Shown here one piece after another: positions 37,693-52,600 of a DNA stretch of 64,000 nucleotides. The notes beneath the pieces were generated by a model. It saw nothing but the letters and a program-made list of their open reading frames with translations. It was not told the origin of the DNA and did no database searches. This stretch comes from Plasmodium brasilianum (taxonomy: Eukaryota > Apicomplexa > Aconoidasida > Haemosporida > Plasmodiidae): positions 1,846,501 through 1,910,500 of the forward strand of contig NC_090127.1 of the NCBI RefSeq assembly GCF_023973825.1, read 5' to 3'. How positions within the stretch are numbered: the stretch's first letter is position 1; each line of letters starts with the position of its first letter. The translations under genes were made by a program, and so were the position numbers.

Positions 37693-40600
37693 CTATTGAT
37701 TAAACCAGTTAAACGCTCTTTCAATTTCTTTACAAGCCTATAAAGTGAAATAGTATATAAGTCGTATATGATAAGGTGTTATACATATTTTGTAACGCGT
37801 AGCATGTGTATAAATATGTCGAATATACGTATATATATATGTATACACCTATACATGTATGCATGTGGGCATAGGTGCTCATTATTATAAAAACCTTTTA
37901 AGAATTATGAAAATTAAAAAAGACGATTACCTGAATTAAATCGATAGATGTGCAATCCAAGTACGAGCTAAAGGCCTTTATCAGCAAACACATCATTACG
38001 CATAAATGCTCTGAAAAAGAACCACATGCATACATTCATATGTTTGTATATATATGTTTACATATGTGTGTATATATGTGTGCACATAATTGTGTGTATA
38101 TGTATATATATATGCATATGTGTGTGTACACATATGTGTGTTATTTTAAAATAATAAGCTGCACTTATTTTTAATAAAATATTGTCCCATAATAATTAAG
38201 TACATTTTGCAGCTACTTTTTACAATTTTTTTTTTTTTTCATTCAATTATTATTAATTTTCTTTTTTTTTTAACTTAAATTCCTTGTTTCGAATATAAAA
38301 TTCAGTGGTATATTAACGCTGACCGAATGGTAGTTGTAATTTTTTAAGTAGGAAGTATTTTGGTGGAGCAACACTGCACTATAGCCCGCCTACGAATGAA
38401 TAAGTAAAAATGTCCGAGTATAACGGAGATATAACATTATATATATGTATATATATATGTGTATGTATGTATGTATGTATGTATTATGTATGTGTGCGTA
38501 TGGGATAACAATTCTATTAGAAGGAAGTTAAAACTGGAATTAGGTTACATTACCATAATGTACTTATCAACGTTATTGGGGCAAATAAAAATATTATCTC
38601 CAATCCACGGGAATGAATGTTTATACTTTTTCGAAATATATTTTTGCTTCATATATTTAATGTACATTTTTTGCCTTTTATATATGTGTACTAGTGTTCT
38701 AATATCCTGATCATATGTGTAAGTATTATTAGAAACACTATTAATAAGGAAAGCATCGCCTCTGAATATGCTGTTAATATTCTTCCTTTTCCTTACACAA
38801 TTTTTAGCAAAATTTACCCAAACGTTTCTATATTTTGAACATTTGTAATCACTCATTATAAAGTTGTTACTCTTGTCATACAGCTTATATAATTTTTTAC
38901 TAATACTTTTATCATAGTCTATTTTTTGAATTAATTTATTGTGTATTTTCCTTAATTTTTTACTATTTTTAAAAGAATGTTTTTTCCAATTATTCTTTTT
39001 ATTTCTACTTAAAGGTATGGAAGTGCCTACCGTTATATCGATATCCCCTTCAGAACCTTCAGAAGAACAATTTTTGTAGCATTTGTTGGAGTAAATTTCT
39101 TCCTCTTCTTGCTTTTCTTCATCAAATATATATATTGGTTTGTGTAAGTAGAAGGAACAGTGTATATAGTCATTGTCCTTATCATCATTTGCTTCACTAA
39201 AATCGCTAGTATCATAATAATCCGAATTAAAAGAACAGCGTGAGCTGTTATATTCGTTATTTAAAGGATCATCATCTCTATTATCTTTAAATTTTTCGTT
39301 TTGCATAAATAACAAATCATTTGAACTCTCATAGAATTCGTATATGTTGTCTCCTATCATTTCTTCACCATACATTTTTTCCATTTCTTCCATTTGATTT
39401 CCATATATTTTTTCTACTCCTTTTTTACTACTGTTTCTTTTATCTTCCGCATTTTTGCTACCCCTCAGCAGCATAAATGAATTATAACCCCTGGAGTTGT
39501 TAACATTCTCGTTTACGTGCTTGATAGTATCTTCCTCCACCCAATGTCCATTCAGTTCAAAATCTGATGAAGTTTCTACTTCTATATCGGCGTAGTCATG
39601 CAACTGATATGATGATTCGTTCACTTTCTGTTCTCTGTCTTTACTATTAAAATTTAGATTACCATTTACATGATCATGTATGCGATCATTTATATGATAA
39701 TTTACATGACTTGCATGAAGAATGCTTTTTTCTTTTTGTGAGTAACTCCTTTCTTCTTTCCTTCCATTAGCATATTTCTTTATTTCCCCCTTTAAATAAT
39801 TATCTTTAAAATTATTGTTATAAAAAAGAGAAATAAATTTATTTAATGTACTTTTATTATATGATTCCGCATAGTAATTAGTATGTATTGTAAACTCTCT
39901 GTATACAATGTGGTTAAACTCGATAATATTTTTCTTCCTAAACTTTTCATATGTTATTGAATCATTTCTTAACAAAGATTGATTATTTAAAAAATTTATG
40001 AGAACATTATATAAATTAATCGTTTCTGAGGGTTTAGAAAAGTCTTTTATTCTTTCTTCATGTGAATCTTTCATAAAGCATTTGTCGTATATCTCATCAA
40101 TATTTTTTTTTTTTCTTTTCTTTTTTTTTTTTTTTTTTGCACATTTTTCCTTTCCATTTGCGTATTCCTCATTTTCATTTTCATTCCCATTATCCTTCTC
40201 TACTTCTTCAATCATTTCCCACTGAGTATCCTTATCATCATTATAATTCTTACCTGCGTTTCTAGTATTATTACTGTTATGAGTAGGATTCACGTTACAA
40301 CTTGCTCTGCTATCAATTACATTATTACTAGTAACTACACAATTAACATTTTTTTCAATGATATTAGTATCATCTTTTATACACTGCATTTCCTGCTCAT
40401 CATCTCTTTGCTTGTTCATACCAACATCATTTATACTTACATTATTAGAAAGTAGTATATTTTCAGCACTTGTTATATCATATGTTTTTGTATGTTTACT
40501 TGTTTCTATCAAATTAGATTTTATCTCTTTGTTTTTATAAATTTGTAACGTACTAGAATAATCTGTTTCATTTTTCGTCATTATGTAATGATATAATTTC

Positions 40601-43600
40601 TTGAATTTATTTTCTTCTCTTTGTACTTTTATATGATTGTTTACGTAACCAATTGCTTTTAATTGTGGTCCTTTAAGTTTCTTTCTTTTTTTGAAAATAT
40701 TGTTTACATTATTGTTTTCGCTACTGCTACTATTACATTTTTTTTTTTTTTTTTTTTTTCTTCACGCAATAGTACACAAGAAATATTCGTTAAATTTGAT
40801 GAGTAAAATTGGGCAGGATCTATGGTCTTGTCATCCTCTTTAGCCTCTTGTGAGTACTTTTTATTATACATCTTCTTTTTTTTGTTAACATTAAATAATT
40901 TGTCATATAAAGTAGTTTCTAATTTTATTATTTCATTTAATTCGTTGCTAATACTAGCATTCCCCTTTATACTTTCGAAAAATTCTATTATCTTTTGGTC
41001 TTTTATATTACATTGTATATCATCCGTAAATTTCATTACTAAACTATTATTATAATTTGGCATAAAAGTTTTTGTAGTATATTTCTGTCTATTCTTATTA
41101 ATGCATTTAAATGCGTTTATTATGCTAAATCTTGCAACCTTTTCATTTTCTTCCATTTCTTTTGCTCCTATAGCTACTATGGTTTTTTTACCTTCCCCTT
41201 CTTTTGTTGTTTTCCCATCTTTCCTTTCCTTATATGACAATTCGTTGCATTCATCCAAAGACACTGCTGCCTCAATTTCCCTCTTATGAATAACATTATT
41301 ATCAAGGTTAAAAAGGTCCTTCTCATTTCTATAGTTTTCTATTGTTGCTATATTGTGTAGAGTGTTGAAAAAATGTACACAGTGCAGTTTAAAATATGAA
41401 CATATCATTTTTATTTCTCTTATATAATAAATACTGCCTAGTAGGGAAAAAGGATTAATGTAATGTCCTCTGAATCTTAATATATCAAATAAGGAGTTTA
41501 AACTATGCGGTAGAGTAAAATTATAAAAAACAGACTTAAGTATTTCATATTCATTACTACCTAAAAATTGTACTAACTTCATATCTATTTTTGCGTAATT
41601 TAAATAATTAACAGTTTTGAGAAATAGAGTAGTAAAATATCGTATGGAAAAAAGATAGATTATTTTTATAATTTGATTCATAGGATATATAAAACAAGAG
41701 AATAAAAAATAAGTATATTTCTTTGTTCTGTGAACATTTTGGACATATTTCATTTTATATATTTCTTTTCTTCTAACATTAGTATACACATTTTTATTTT
41801 TTTTTTTTATGTACGCATTTTTTAACCTTAAAATAAAGCAATTTAAAGGTGAATTAAACTCAAAGTGCACATTTCGGTTGAACACATAGTTTACATGAGA
41901 TTTTTCATATTTATCGCTCTTCCTTACCTCCGCTGCAATTGATGTATCATTAATATTGAAATAGGTGCGATCGTTATATACGCAAATATATGATTTTTTC
42001 TTCCTTAAAATGTCGAAATGTGTATTACTACACTTTTCATAAGCAAAATTTATATTATACATATGTCTATTTTTAAAGCAACTCTTATCACTTGTTGAAG
42101 TTATTTTGTCTTCTGGAATTTCATCCTCCCCATTTTTACTTAGTCTCCTCCTTTTTGTATACTCAGGTACAACGTCATTTTTCTTAGCCCTAAGGCTGCT
42201 TTTGTCATCATAGTCTTCACCCGGAATATATTCGATTTGGCTCATTTGGTTCATTTGGTTCGTATGGTTCATTTGGTTCGTTTGGTTCGTTTGGTTCATT
42301 TGGTCCGTTTGACTCGTTTGGTCCGTTTGACTCATTTGGTCCGTTTGACTCATTTGGTCCGTATGGTTCATTTGGTGCGTTTGGCTCATTTGGTCCGTAT
42401 GGTTCATTTGGTGCGTTTGGCTCAATTGGTCCGTATGGTTCATTTGGTCCGTTTGACTCATTCGATATATTCGGCTCTTTAGATTATTTTCCACCTTTTC
42501 ATTTTTTTCTTTTTTTCTTTTCAAGTCCCATTTTTCATCCTTTTGATGCACTTTCCATTTCTTTGTATTATTTCCCTGTATGCTCTTCTTCCTCTTGTTC
42601 TCCTCTTTTTGGCTCCTCTTTGTGCACTTAAAATTATAACATCTGTTATGAAAAAATATAGAGGAGTCATAAAAGTTAAGGTTATTATGCCATTCGAAAA
42701 TGGGTTGTTGTACGATTTCCGATAAGTAGGTTTTATTCCCATTACTATTATTATTTTCACTAAAAGTATTGTTTAATTGCTGAAAAATGTTTGTATATAT
42801 TTTGTAAAAATCGTAAACAAGGAGCTCATTTTTATGAACAAGCGAATCAACACCTTTCATTTTGTCCTTAAAATGGGCACAGTTACAAAAAATGCACATA
42901 TTTTTTCCCTTAGTACGGGCATTTACGTAAATTATGCTCTTTTTTAAATATTGCTTAAAGTAGGAATAGTCCATTTGTTCCTTTAGTTTTATGGGGTAAA
43001 AGACTGTATCACTTTTGTAAGAATCAGCATCTGTAGAAACATACATAAATTCATCATCGCTATGGTTGTTATTGTGCATCTCTTCGTTATGATTCCCTTC
43101 GTTTGTCCCTTCGTCTTTACTGCTTCCACACATGCCACTTCTGGCAGGCATGCCATCTCCTCTATAATTAAAAAATTTGTCATTTATGAAATTGTAAAAC
43201 TCCATTTTTATATTTTCCTTCAAATTAAACCTCTTTCTAAATCTTTTTTCTAATTGGTTGTATAAACTATAATTTATGGGAATATTAGAAAAAATATTTT
43301 TACAATTTTTATACAATGTAGAATTCAGTGTATGACTAAAATGGTTCAATACCTCTCTTAAATGGTTATCGTATTTCTTTAAATTTTTTGGGATCATACA
43401 ACTCCCTGAATTATCCAAACCCATAAGGTCAAATGGTAACGTAGTCGTATCAATGTCAACATGAATATTCATTTTACCCTTTACATATTTTTCACAAAAA
43501 ATAGAATTGCCTAAATTTTTTTCTGAGGAAAAATATTTCGATACTATTTCTTTACAAGAGCTGTAATAGTTTCTTTTTTTTCTTCTTCTTCTTCTTTTAT

Positions 43601-46600
43601 CTTCTTTAATATATTGTGTTATAATGGAGTTATGACCTTTGAACATTGTATCTCTACTTCGAAAAAAATTTTTTACATTCTTGCAAAAATAGTTCACATT
43701 TTTTATTAAAAAAAATTGTTTATTAGTATTAATAAAATCATCTATTATTATCGAATTGGTAAAATTTTCATATGGGAAGAATTTTTTTTTTTTTTTCTTT
43801 TTTAAACGTATAGTAGTACTATCCCTTCGATTGCTCTTACTAAATGCATAATCTTGAACTTCTTCATTTACATCTCTCAAAAACATTTCATCATCTATAT
43901 TAAAGTACATCAATTTATTTAGGACGTTATCATATATCTGCGTTTTGCTAATAATACCCTTTGCATATTTTACAAAGCCGTTATGAACATCTGATAAGTC
44001 TAACCATTTTGCTGTTCTGTCATATGACATACAACACATGTAGTCCAAGGTTCCACATAATTCTGATGTACAACTACGTTTTCTACTGATGATGGATTTT
44101 CCTTTGTCTTCCACATTGTCATCATTATAGTCCTCTCCCACTTCTACCTCCACTTTTTCTTCAGTGCCAAATGAATTGAGGTTCTCCTTTGTATATTTCA
44201 TATTCTCATCAAAAAATAATTCTTTACCATTACTCGTTCTGCCTCTCTTCCGACAAGCACATGTGAACCCCCTATTTCGTAATAAGCAGTATTCCATATC
44301 TAGTATGTGTTCAAATAATGCACAATAATCAAAAAGCTTATATTTACGGGTATAAAAACTCTTTTTGCCATTATGATTTCCCTTTAAGGAGTACATTAAA
44401 AAGCTGTGAAATATACGATTTGCTAATTGATTACTTATTCTCAGTTCGTTCCATGTAAATTTATTTGTTTTCAACAAATTTGTGCAACAACTCCAATAAT
44501 ATAAAAGAAATATACTACTTGGATCTTTAATTTTTTTCTTGTATTTCGTAAAAAATTTGGCAAAACTTCTCGCAAAATGGATAACTCCTTCCGATCCAAT
44601 ATTATAATAATCATCTTTAAATAAATGCAAATCATTAAAATTATTGGAAATGTATATTTTTTTTTGTTTTAAAAATTTGGGTTCATTTAGTTTGTTATTA
44701 CATAATATTTTATTTCCATAATTAGAATTTTCTTGTCCATTGTCATACCTATTTGTAGACAAGAAATTCATACAAGTACTTACTGCATCTGATTTAGGGT
44801 TGCAAAGATAATAGATACTACTCTGTTCATTAACATCTGATGAAATTAAATTGTAGTTAAACAAATGGGGGAGATATTTTTTCCTTCCCTTGAGGTGATT
44901 AAGGAGATACATATATTTATAGAGAAACTGGTTTGTTTTATTCAGATATTTTCCTTTATTATGTCTTATTCGTACCCTTTGACCTTTATTATTAATGTTT
45001 ATTTGATCAATATTTTTGCCTTGTCCTTTGTTTTCTGTTCTTTCGACTGAAAGAAGAAGTACATCATCATTTGAATTGTTGCAGCTGTAGCTAATGAAAT
45101 TTTTACAATAATTTTCAATAAAAGCAGAATAGTTATTCTTAATTAATTCTAAGGTATCATTAAAACTAATTAAAAAAAAATTTGCATTTAATATTACTAT
45201 GTGAAACATCATGTTATGTCTAATTGGTAAAACATAGCTATGAATATAATCAAATTCAATATATGATATTTTAATTAAATTTATTAATTTTGTATACATA
45301 TTTCTCATTTTTGTAAGCAATTTTTTTTTGATTTCTTTATTATTAAACGTGTTATATAAAGCACTTTTCATATATTCATATCCATATTTTACAATACTAG
45401 AAAGAATATTTTGTTCATTTAAAACTATTTTGTATGCTAGATTTGAATACTTTGTTTTATAACAAACTGTATAATCATTGGGAGCACTGAAATTTCCTAA
45501 ATGTCTTAGAACATAAGATGGCATACAACATTTTACACGATTTAAAGCTATAAGGAATTGAAAAATAAAAGATAGCATTTTGATTGTATAATAAAGTCTT
45601 TTTCTTTTATTTATATACCTATTTCTGTAAAAAGCGTTAAAACAATTTGCATTAATATGCTCTCTCTTATTTATTATAACAAAGAAAAATTCAAGCATAT
45701 TTAAGTATTGCCCTAAGCAGTTAATATAGAGATAAATGGAACTATTTAATTGATAATATAAAAATAGTGATTGATAAATATTCCATGAATGATCAATAAA
45801 AATATTTAATATATCCGAAAAATATTCAAACATATATAAATCCTTTAGGTTCTCGAAATATTCCTTCATTATATAACAAAACAAAGTGTTTTCATAATAC
45901 TTTGTATGTACTAAACGCATATGGGTAATTTTTGCCGATTCCTTATTTTCACCTATTTTTTTTTCATTATCACTATCATAGCAGTTGTTCCTCAAAAATT
46001 GGTGCAGACTTCTCTTCTTTTCAAAGTTCTCACTTGACTTTATGAACTGCTGCATAATTTCGTCATTAAAATTTACAAACTCGAATTTTCCTACTTCTTC
46101 CGGTCCACTTGGAGCATTCATGCCTGGGTTGGCGCCTCGTTCCTCCCTATCCACGTCTCCCTCTTTGTCTTTATCCATGTTTCCCTCTTTGTCTTTATCC
46201 ACGTTTCCCTCTTTGTCTTTATCCACGTTTCCCTCTTTGCCTTTATCCACGTTTCCCTCTTTGTCAGTGGTATCCCTTTCGCCTCTACCAATAACACCGT
46301 TTAATATTCCCTCTTCCGCCGGAATTCCCCTGGCCACGGACTTGTCCTTACCCTGTGCCACCTCTCGGAAGAGTTTGTGCATAATTAATGAAATATATTT
46401 TGGCGAAAAATCATATTGCATATTATGTGCACTGGTATTACATCCACTTGCAGTACTTGCCTGTGCAGTACTTCCACTCGTTGAGATATATGAAAAATGC
46501 CCCTTCTTATTTCTCAACTGGTAAACTAAACTATAAAAGATGAGCGACTTAACGTTGAAATTGAAATAATTTAAATGGTGAGGATAGTCACTTATGAAAA

Positions 46601-49600
46601 GAATTTTCAAAATATTTTTGAGATGTTGCAAATCATTATACTTATTACTAACAAGCTTTTTATCTTTCTCCTTATATAGCTGATCTTTACAACAATATAT
46701 ATTTTGTTTAAGTATAATATGATTATTGTTTACGTTTTTCGTACCTTTATTTAATCCTGTATTTTTACTTAAAATCTGTGAATAACTTTTACTGCTTTTG
46801 ATATGTGCATATATTTTATTTCTACTTTCAACACCTTTATATATACAACTATTATTACCTTTTTTTTTCGTTTGTATGTTGTTTTCTACTACTACTTCCT
46901 CTTTGCAAACATTTTCATGAATAATTTTTTCAAATATGTTTTCTTCCCCTTCTTCCATGCTACTATATTCTTTATCTTTCTGAGGATTGTACTTATGAAA
47001 TTCTTTCCCTTCCCGTACAATTAACCTGTCGAATGATCTCATATTATAATATTTTCCACAATTTAAAAAGAATTTCAAAATATGTGGGATGGGCACAAAA
47101 AAGTAATTACATTTTTGTTTTGACGATTTGAAGTGTATTCCTTTTATCATCTGTTTCCTCCTCCTCCTTCTCCTCCGCTTTCTTTTCCTCTTATGCTCTC
47201 TCTCCCCCTTCTCCTTCGCTTCCACCATTTCTTTCATCCCTATCGCTTCTTTTTCTACCATCACCTCCTTTTTTTTTTTTTTGTCAATGACTGTTTTACC
47301 ATTAGATGACCCATCCAGTAAATCGGTTTCATCCGAAAATATGAAATTATTAAAATTCTCACTACAAGAATCACTGTTAAAAAAATCGGTAAGTAAGTTG
47401 TCTTTAAAAACTTTTGAGTTTTTGTTTAAGTATTGTACAAAATATTTTTTCTCCTCTGAAGCTTCAATTAATACTTCACTATACCATTCATAAGCATCAT
47501 CTATTTCTCTGTCTGTTGTTTTGTTTTCACTGTAAGAGACACCCTCATGAAGATTTGCATTTCCGCTATTTTCATTTCTGTTTTGATCAAAATATAGCTG
47601 GCTCCTTTCGTCCTCGTAATTGCAGCGTACATCCTCGTTATTGCCGCATACATCCTCGTTATCGCCGCATACATCCTCGTTATTGCCGCATACATCCTCG
47701 TTATTGCCGCATACATCCTCGTTATTGCCGTACACATCCTCGTTATTGCCGCATACATCCTCGTTATTGCCGTACACATCCTCGTTATTGCCGCATACAT
47801 CCTCGTTATTGCCGTACACATCCTCGTTATTGCCGCATACATCCTCGTTATTGCCGTACACATCCTCGTTACCAATTTGTGCAACCTTACTGTTATTACT
47901 ACCTTTTAATTTTTTAATTTTGCAAAATTTTCCCGAATCGTCCTCTTTATTCAGTGAAAGGGAACGTTTTCTCTTCCCTTTAGGATGTCCCGATACGATG
48001 TTTTCCCTTTGATTAACATCTCTTTTGTTCAATACCTTATTTTTATTTTTATTTTTATTTTTATTTTCTTCTCTGTCTATTTTTCTAAATGCGCGCATTA
48101 CTTCCTTCTCGAGGGAGGCATCATCAGCATTGTAGTTTTTTTCTTCATTCATGTTGACATTTATTTGTTCATTCCTGCTGCCTTGATCATGGTGCCTTTC
48201 ACAGACCGGTTCACTGTTTTTAGAGTTTGTGGGTTTTCGCTCTTTTTTATTACTGGATTTGCAAATAGGTATGAACTGCTTATTGTAAAAATGAATATCC
48301 TGTTGCATATGACACTTGTAATGATTGTTCAGATGAAAACTTTCAAATTTGTCTTTTATAAACATATTTTGATAGTTGAAAAAATCATTGGAAAACATAG
48401 GATAATAGAGTTTACAAGAAATTATTACACAAGCTGCAGCCAAATAGTAAAAGCATTTTCTGATTAGATATGCTGAGGTTTGAATACCACAAAATGTATA
48501 AAAGAATTTTTGCCTATAGAAATGATTAATTTTATTATAGACTTTAAAATTCACAGTTCCATCTTTAGAGGTTATATACTTTTTAGTTTCAATATATTTT
48601 TTATTTATATAATATTCTTTTTTCATTAGATATAAAATAAAATTATTTGCTTCATTTATAAAATAAACAGATGATAATGCTGCACTAAAATAGGTTACAC
48701 AATCCTTATATATTTTATCATATGTGTAAAATTTATTTAATTCTATGTGCATATCATCATATTTCTTTGTAAATACGCGATATAAGAATTGGTAAAATCT
48801 ATACTTAAATATAACCATATTTAATAATTTCAATGAATATATCTGAATAATATTAGGAAGTTGAAATTTATATATTAAATCATTAATTAAGGAGTATAAA
48901 TTTACTATTACTTGTCCGTTAAAATTTTCTAAGGATTTTAACCATACGGTATTTATAACATGACCATATTTACGCAAACTAGCGTAGGTCAGTCTTAATT
49001 TTTTAGGATATATTACTTTATACAATTTCAGATCTTCCCCTTCATCATTCGTATTACCGTCATTAGTGTTATCTGCGTTATTACTGCTGTTCGCGTTATT
49101 ATCATTTTCGTCCATGTAAAACTTGTTATTATGCTCATAATAATGAATGCATATAAAAGGAATACAACTTTTTAAATTTCTCATAAAAAAATATTTTTTC
49201 AATTCACAGAAATGGGGATTTTTAAGGGGGAAATTAAATAAAACCTTTTCTTTATATAAAGAACTAAATTTATCTGATACGTTATTAAATATTCTATACA
49301 TATTAAAATGATCTGCGTTAATATAATTCTTCATATTATGCGGTAAACAATAAATATGTAATCTACTGAAACAATAATATAATATATATAACAGTAAATC
49401 GAACGTAAAATTATAACAAAATTTATACGCCTCTACATCTTTTAAATAATACTTGTAATCGTTTAAAAAAAAATTAACGTACTCTTTGTATATATGTTTA
49501 ACTGCCAACGTTCGAAATCTACTGATACTAGATATGTACAAAACACCTTTGTACACATCATCAAATATGAAGGAGTCTATCATATACTTTTCCTCAATAT

Positions 49601-52600
49601 AAACCTCTTTATTTTTCAACTCTTTTTCGTCCTTTCCATCCTTTTCTTCTCCTTCTTTATCATGCTCCACTTTCTCCTCTTCATTATTTTTCTTCTTTTT
49701 TAAAATACGCTTATATAAAAATAAAAACGCTTTATTTAAATTCACCTTTTTGTTATTTAACCCATTGTTATAATAATTTTTCCTTATGTGTGCCTTACTT
49801 TCTTTTTTTAACTTGTTCACGAATTCTAATTTTTTATATACGTCCATACGTATTGTAGGCATCATGTGTATCATATTATCAGGGGAGCTCGTCTTTACGT
49901 AGTTATCCTTGCTATTCTTCAAGTAGCTTTGTTGTTCCATCTTTTCACTCAAGCTATCCTTTAGATCGTCGTGCAAGCTATGGTTAGACATTAGATGGTC
50001 CTTGTTAGCACTGAATGCGTCGATTCTATTACTTCTAATATCAAGATTTGGACAGTTAATATCATTCAATTTTTGTTCCTCCTTCTTTTCAGATGCTAAT
50101 GGAAGTTTTGATAAAATAGATCTATCTTGAAGGACATCTCGAACGTCATTTGAAACTCCATCCTCATCGTCATCTGCATCGCCATCTTCAAAATGTTCAC
50201 TTCTATCATCGTTAAAATAATACATGTAGCTTGAGAACGGGTTTTGCTGTTCAGAAACATTCCGATCTTTTCTTGTTTCGTTACTTGTTAATATTAATGG
50301 AGAGTAACTCCTATTCCTTTCTTTTTCACCTTCTTCTCCTTCTCCTTCTATTCCATTTAGTATGCTTTCATTTTCACGCAGCTCTTCATCAAATACAGAA
50401 TTGACAGCTACAACAGACTTATCTATTAAATTTAGTTTATTGCTACCTTTATTCAGTTCAACATATTTTATATACTTTTTCAAAACATTTTCAACATCAT
50501 CACCTGCTACACCATTAGGTTCCATATCTTTATTTTTTTCATTTGTTTTAACCACATCATTTTGTTCATATGTGCTATTGAGAACATTTAATTTTTTTTC
50601 ATTTTTCATCTTTTCTGTCTCATACTCAAATATTCTACTATTTTCTGAATTGTTCACGTCAAAAAAATTATTCTCTGTATTGGGATATAAACGATTGTTA
50701 TGTGCTTGATAATTTAATTCGCTTTTATATTCAAATATTTCGCCATCTGTTAAATAATCCTCAAAATTATCCTCTTCAGGTCCTTCTATTGGTCGTTCCT
50801 TTGGCCCTTTTACTAGTCTCTCCATTGGCCCTTCTACTAGTTCCTCCATTGGCCCTTCTACTAGTTCCTCCATTGGCCCTTCTACTAGTCCCTCCATTGG
50901 CCCTTCTACTAGTCTCTCCATTGGCCCTTCTACTAATCCCCATTTTTGACCTTCTTTCTGTACCTCATACCCACCGTTTGCTTTATCCTCTGTCTTAAAA
51001 TTGCTGTCAAAAGCAAAATCATCCACGTCAACAATTTCGTTATTTTTCAGTTCATTCAAATTATAAGCATTCTTATCTTCCGAAAAATCGTTTTCTACAT
51101 TTTGTTTCAAAGGCATATCATAATGAAGTATGCCCCTTTTGTCTTTCCTATTTCTAATGTCTTTCATATTATGATTACGACAACTACTTTGATATTTTTC
51201 CTTATTAGGAGAAGCAGATATTAAATGATCATATTTTCCTTTAAAAACCTGTAATATATCATAATAGGATAAATACTCAATATCACATTTACTTCTTAAC
51301 TCTTCACGTATATAATACAAAAAATCATGCTCGTATATTAAACTAATTAGATCGTTATAATTTGTCGATCTATTCATATAATAGGAAGATACATATTTTA
51401 CTGTTGGATTCGATAAATTCCTGTAATGCATAATTTTATTAATTAAGTAGGACGAATAGAAATGGTACACACGTTCAGCATCTAAAAAATTTTCGTCCTT
51501 TATGAAATCATCCCCTCTGTTAGCAGTATCGGCTTTGTTGGAAGTATCGGCTTTGTTGGAAGTATCGGCTTTGTTGGAAGTATCGGCTTTGTTGGAAGTA
51601 TCGGCTTTGTTGGAAGTATCGGCTTTGTTGGAAGTATCGGCTCTGTTAGAAGTATTGGTTTTGTTAGGAGTATCGGCTTTGTCAGCAGCATCTCCTTTGC
51701 TGGCTGCAACCACATCCGAAATATCCGGATCATTCACAGCATCATTAAAATTGTCTACACTTCTGAACTCATTACGATATTCGTCTTGACCGATATTTTC
51801 AGAATTTTCAAAATTCTTATTATTTTCAAAGTTTTCATCATTTTCTAGATCAAACATATCTACCGAGGTCTTTCTAAATGCATATTCCACCATCGGTACA
51901 TTATTCTTATTAGCATGTTTACTATAATCATTGTTGTAGTTTAATCCATACTTGACGTTATGCGGTTCCTTGTTGATGGAGTTAAAATTATTATTTTCCT
52001 TATTATGTAGAGTTTTATTTTCGTTATGTATTTTTGCCTGTTTTAAAGTATTTATAACATTATTAAATTTTATATAAATCTCTTTATTATTTTTTTCGTT
52101 ATCTAGTAGATTCGTTTTTTTGTAAATATTTAACAAGCGAACATGGAATTTTTTATTTATTTCACTTTTCTTTGGACAAAATTCCATAAATGCACTAGTT
52201 TTATTAATATATTTTTTTTGCATATTAAAAAAATAAGAAATTTTACTTAATCCCATTTTTTTTGTCACTTTTTTAATAACATCATTCACATTTATATCTT
52301 TTGTCATTTTTTCTAAAACTTCTGTCATTTTTTTTACTCTAATAACTTCATAAATATATTTAATCGATGATTCTTGTACAGCTCCAAAAGGAGTATAAAT
52401 ATTCAAATGTTTACTATTCAATTCTATTAAATGAAACCATATTTTTTTAATTTCATCATATATATATACGGGTAATTTGTGTAATGAAACAAATGTATTT
52501 ATAAAACTTATTAGTGCTTTTTGAAAATTAATAAAAAACTCATCATTTTCCTTAAAAACATATTTTGTTAAATTATTAATTAAATTTTTATCTTTGTACA

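Noticed and set aside
47414..48012. Plus-strand frames with regular repeats opposite the TAF1B-like gene
   Set aside because: A repeat unit that is a multiple of three keeps several frames open; the minus frame is continuous over 12 kb.
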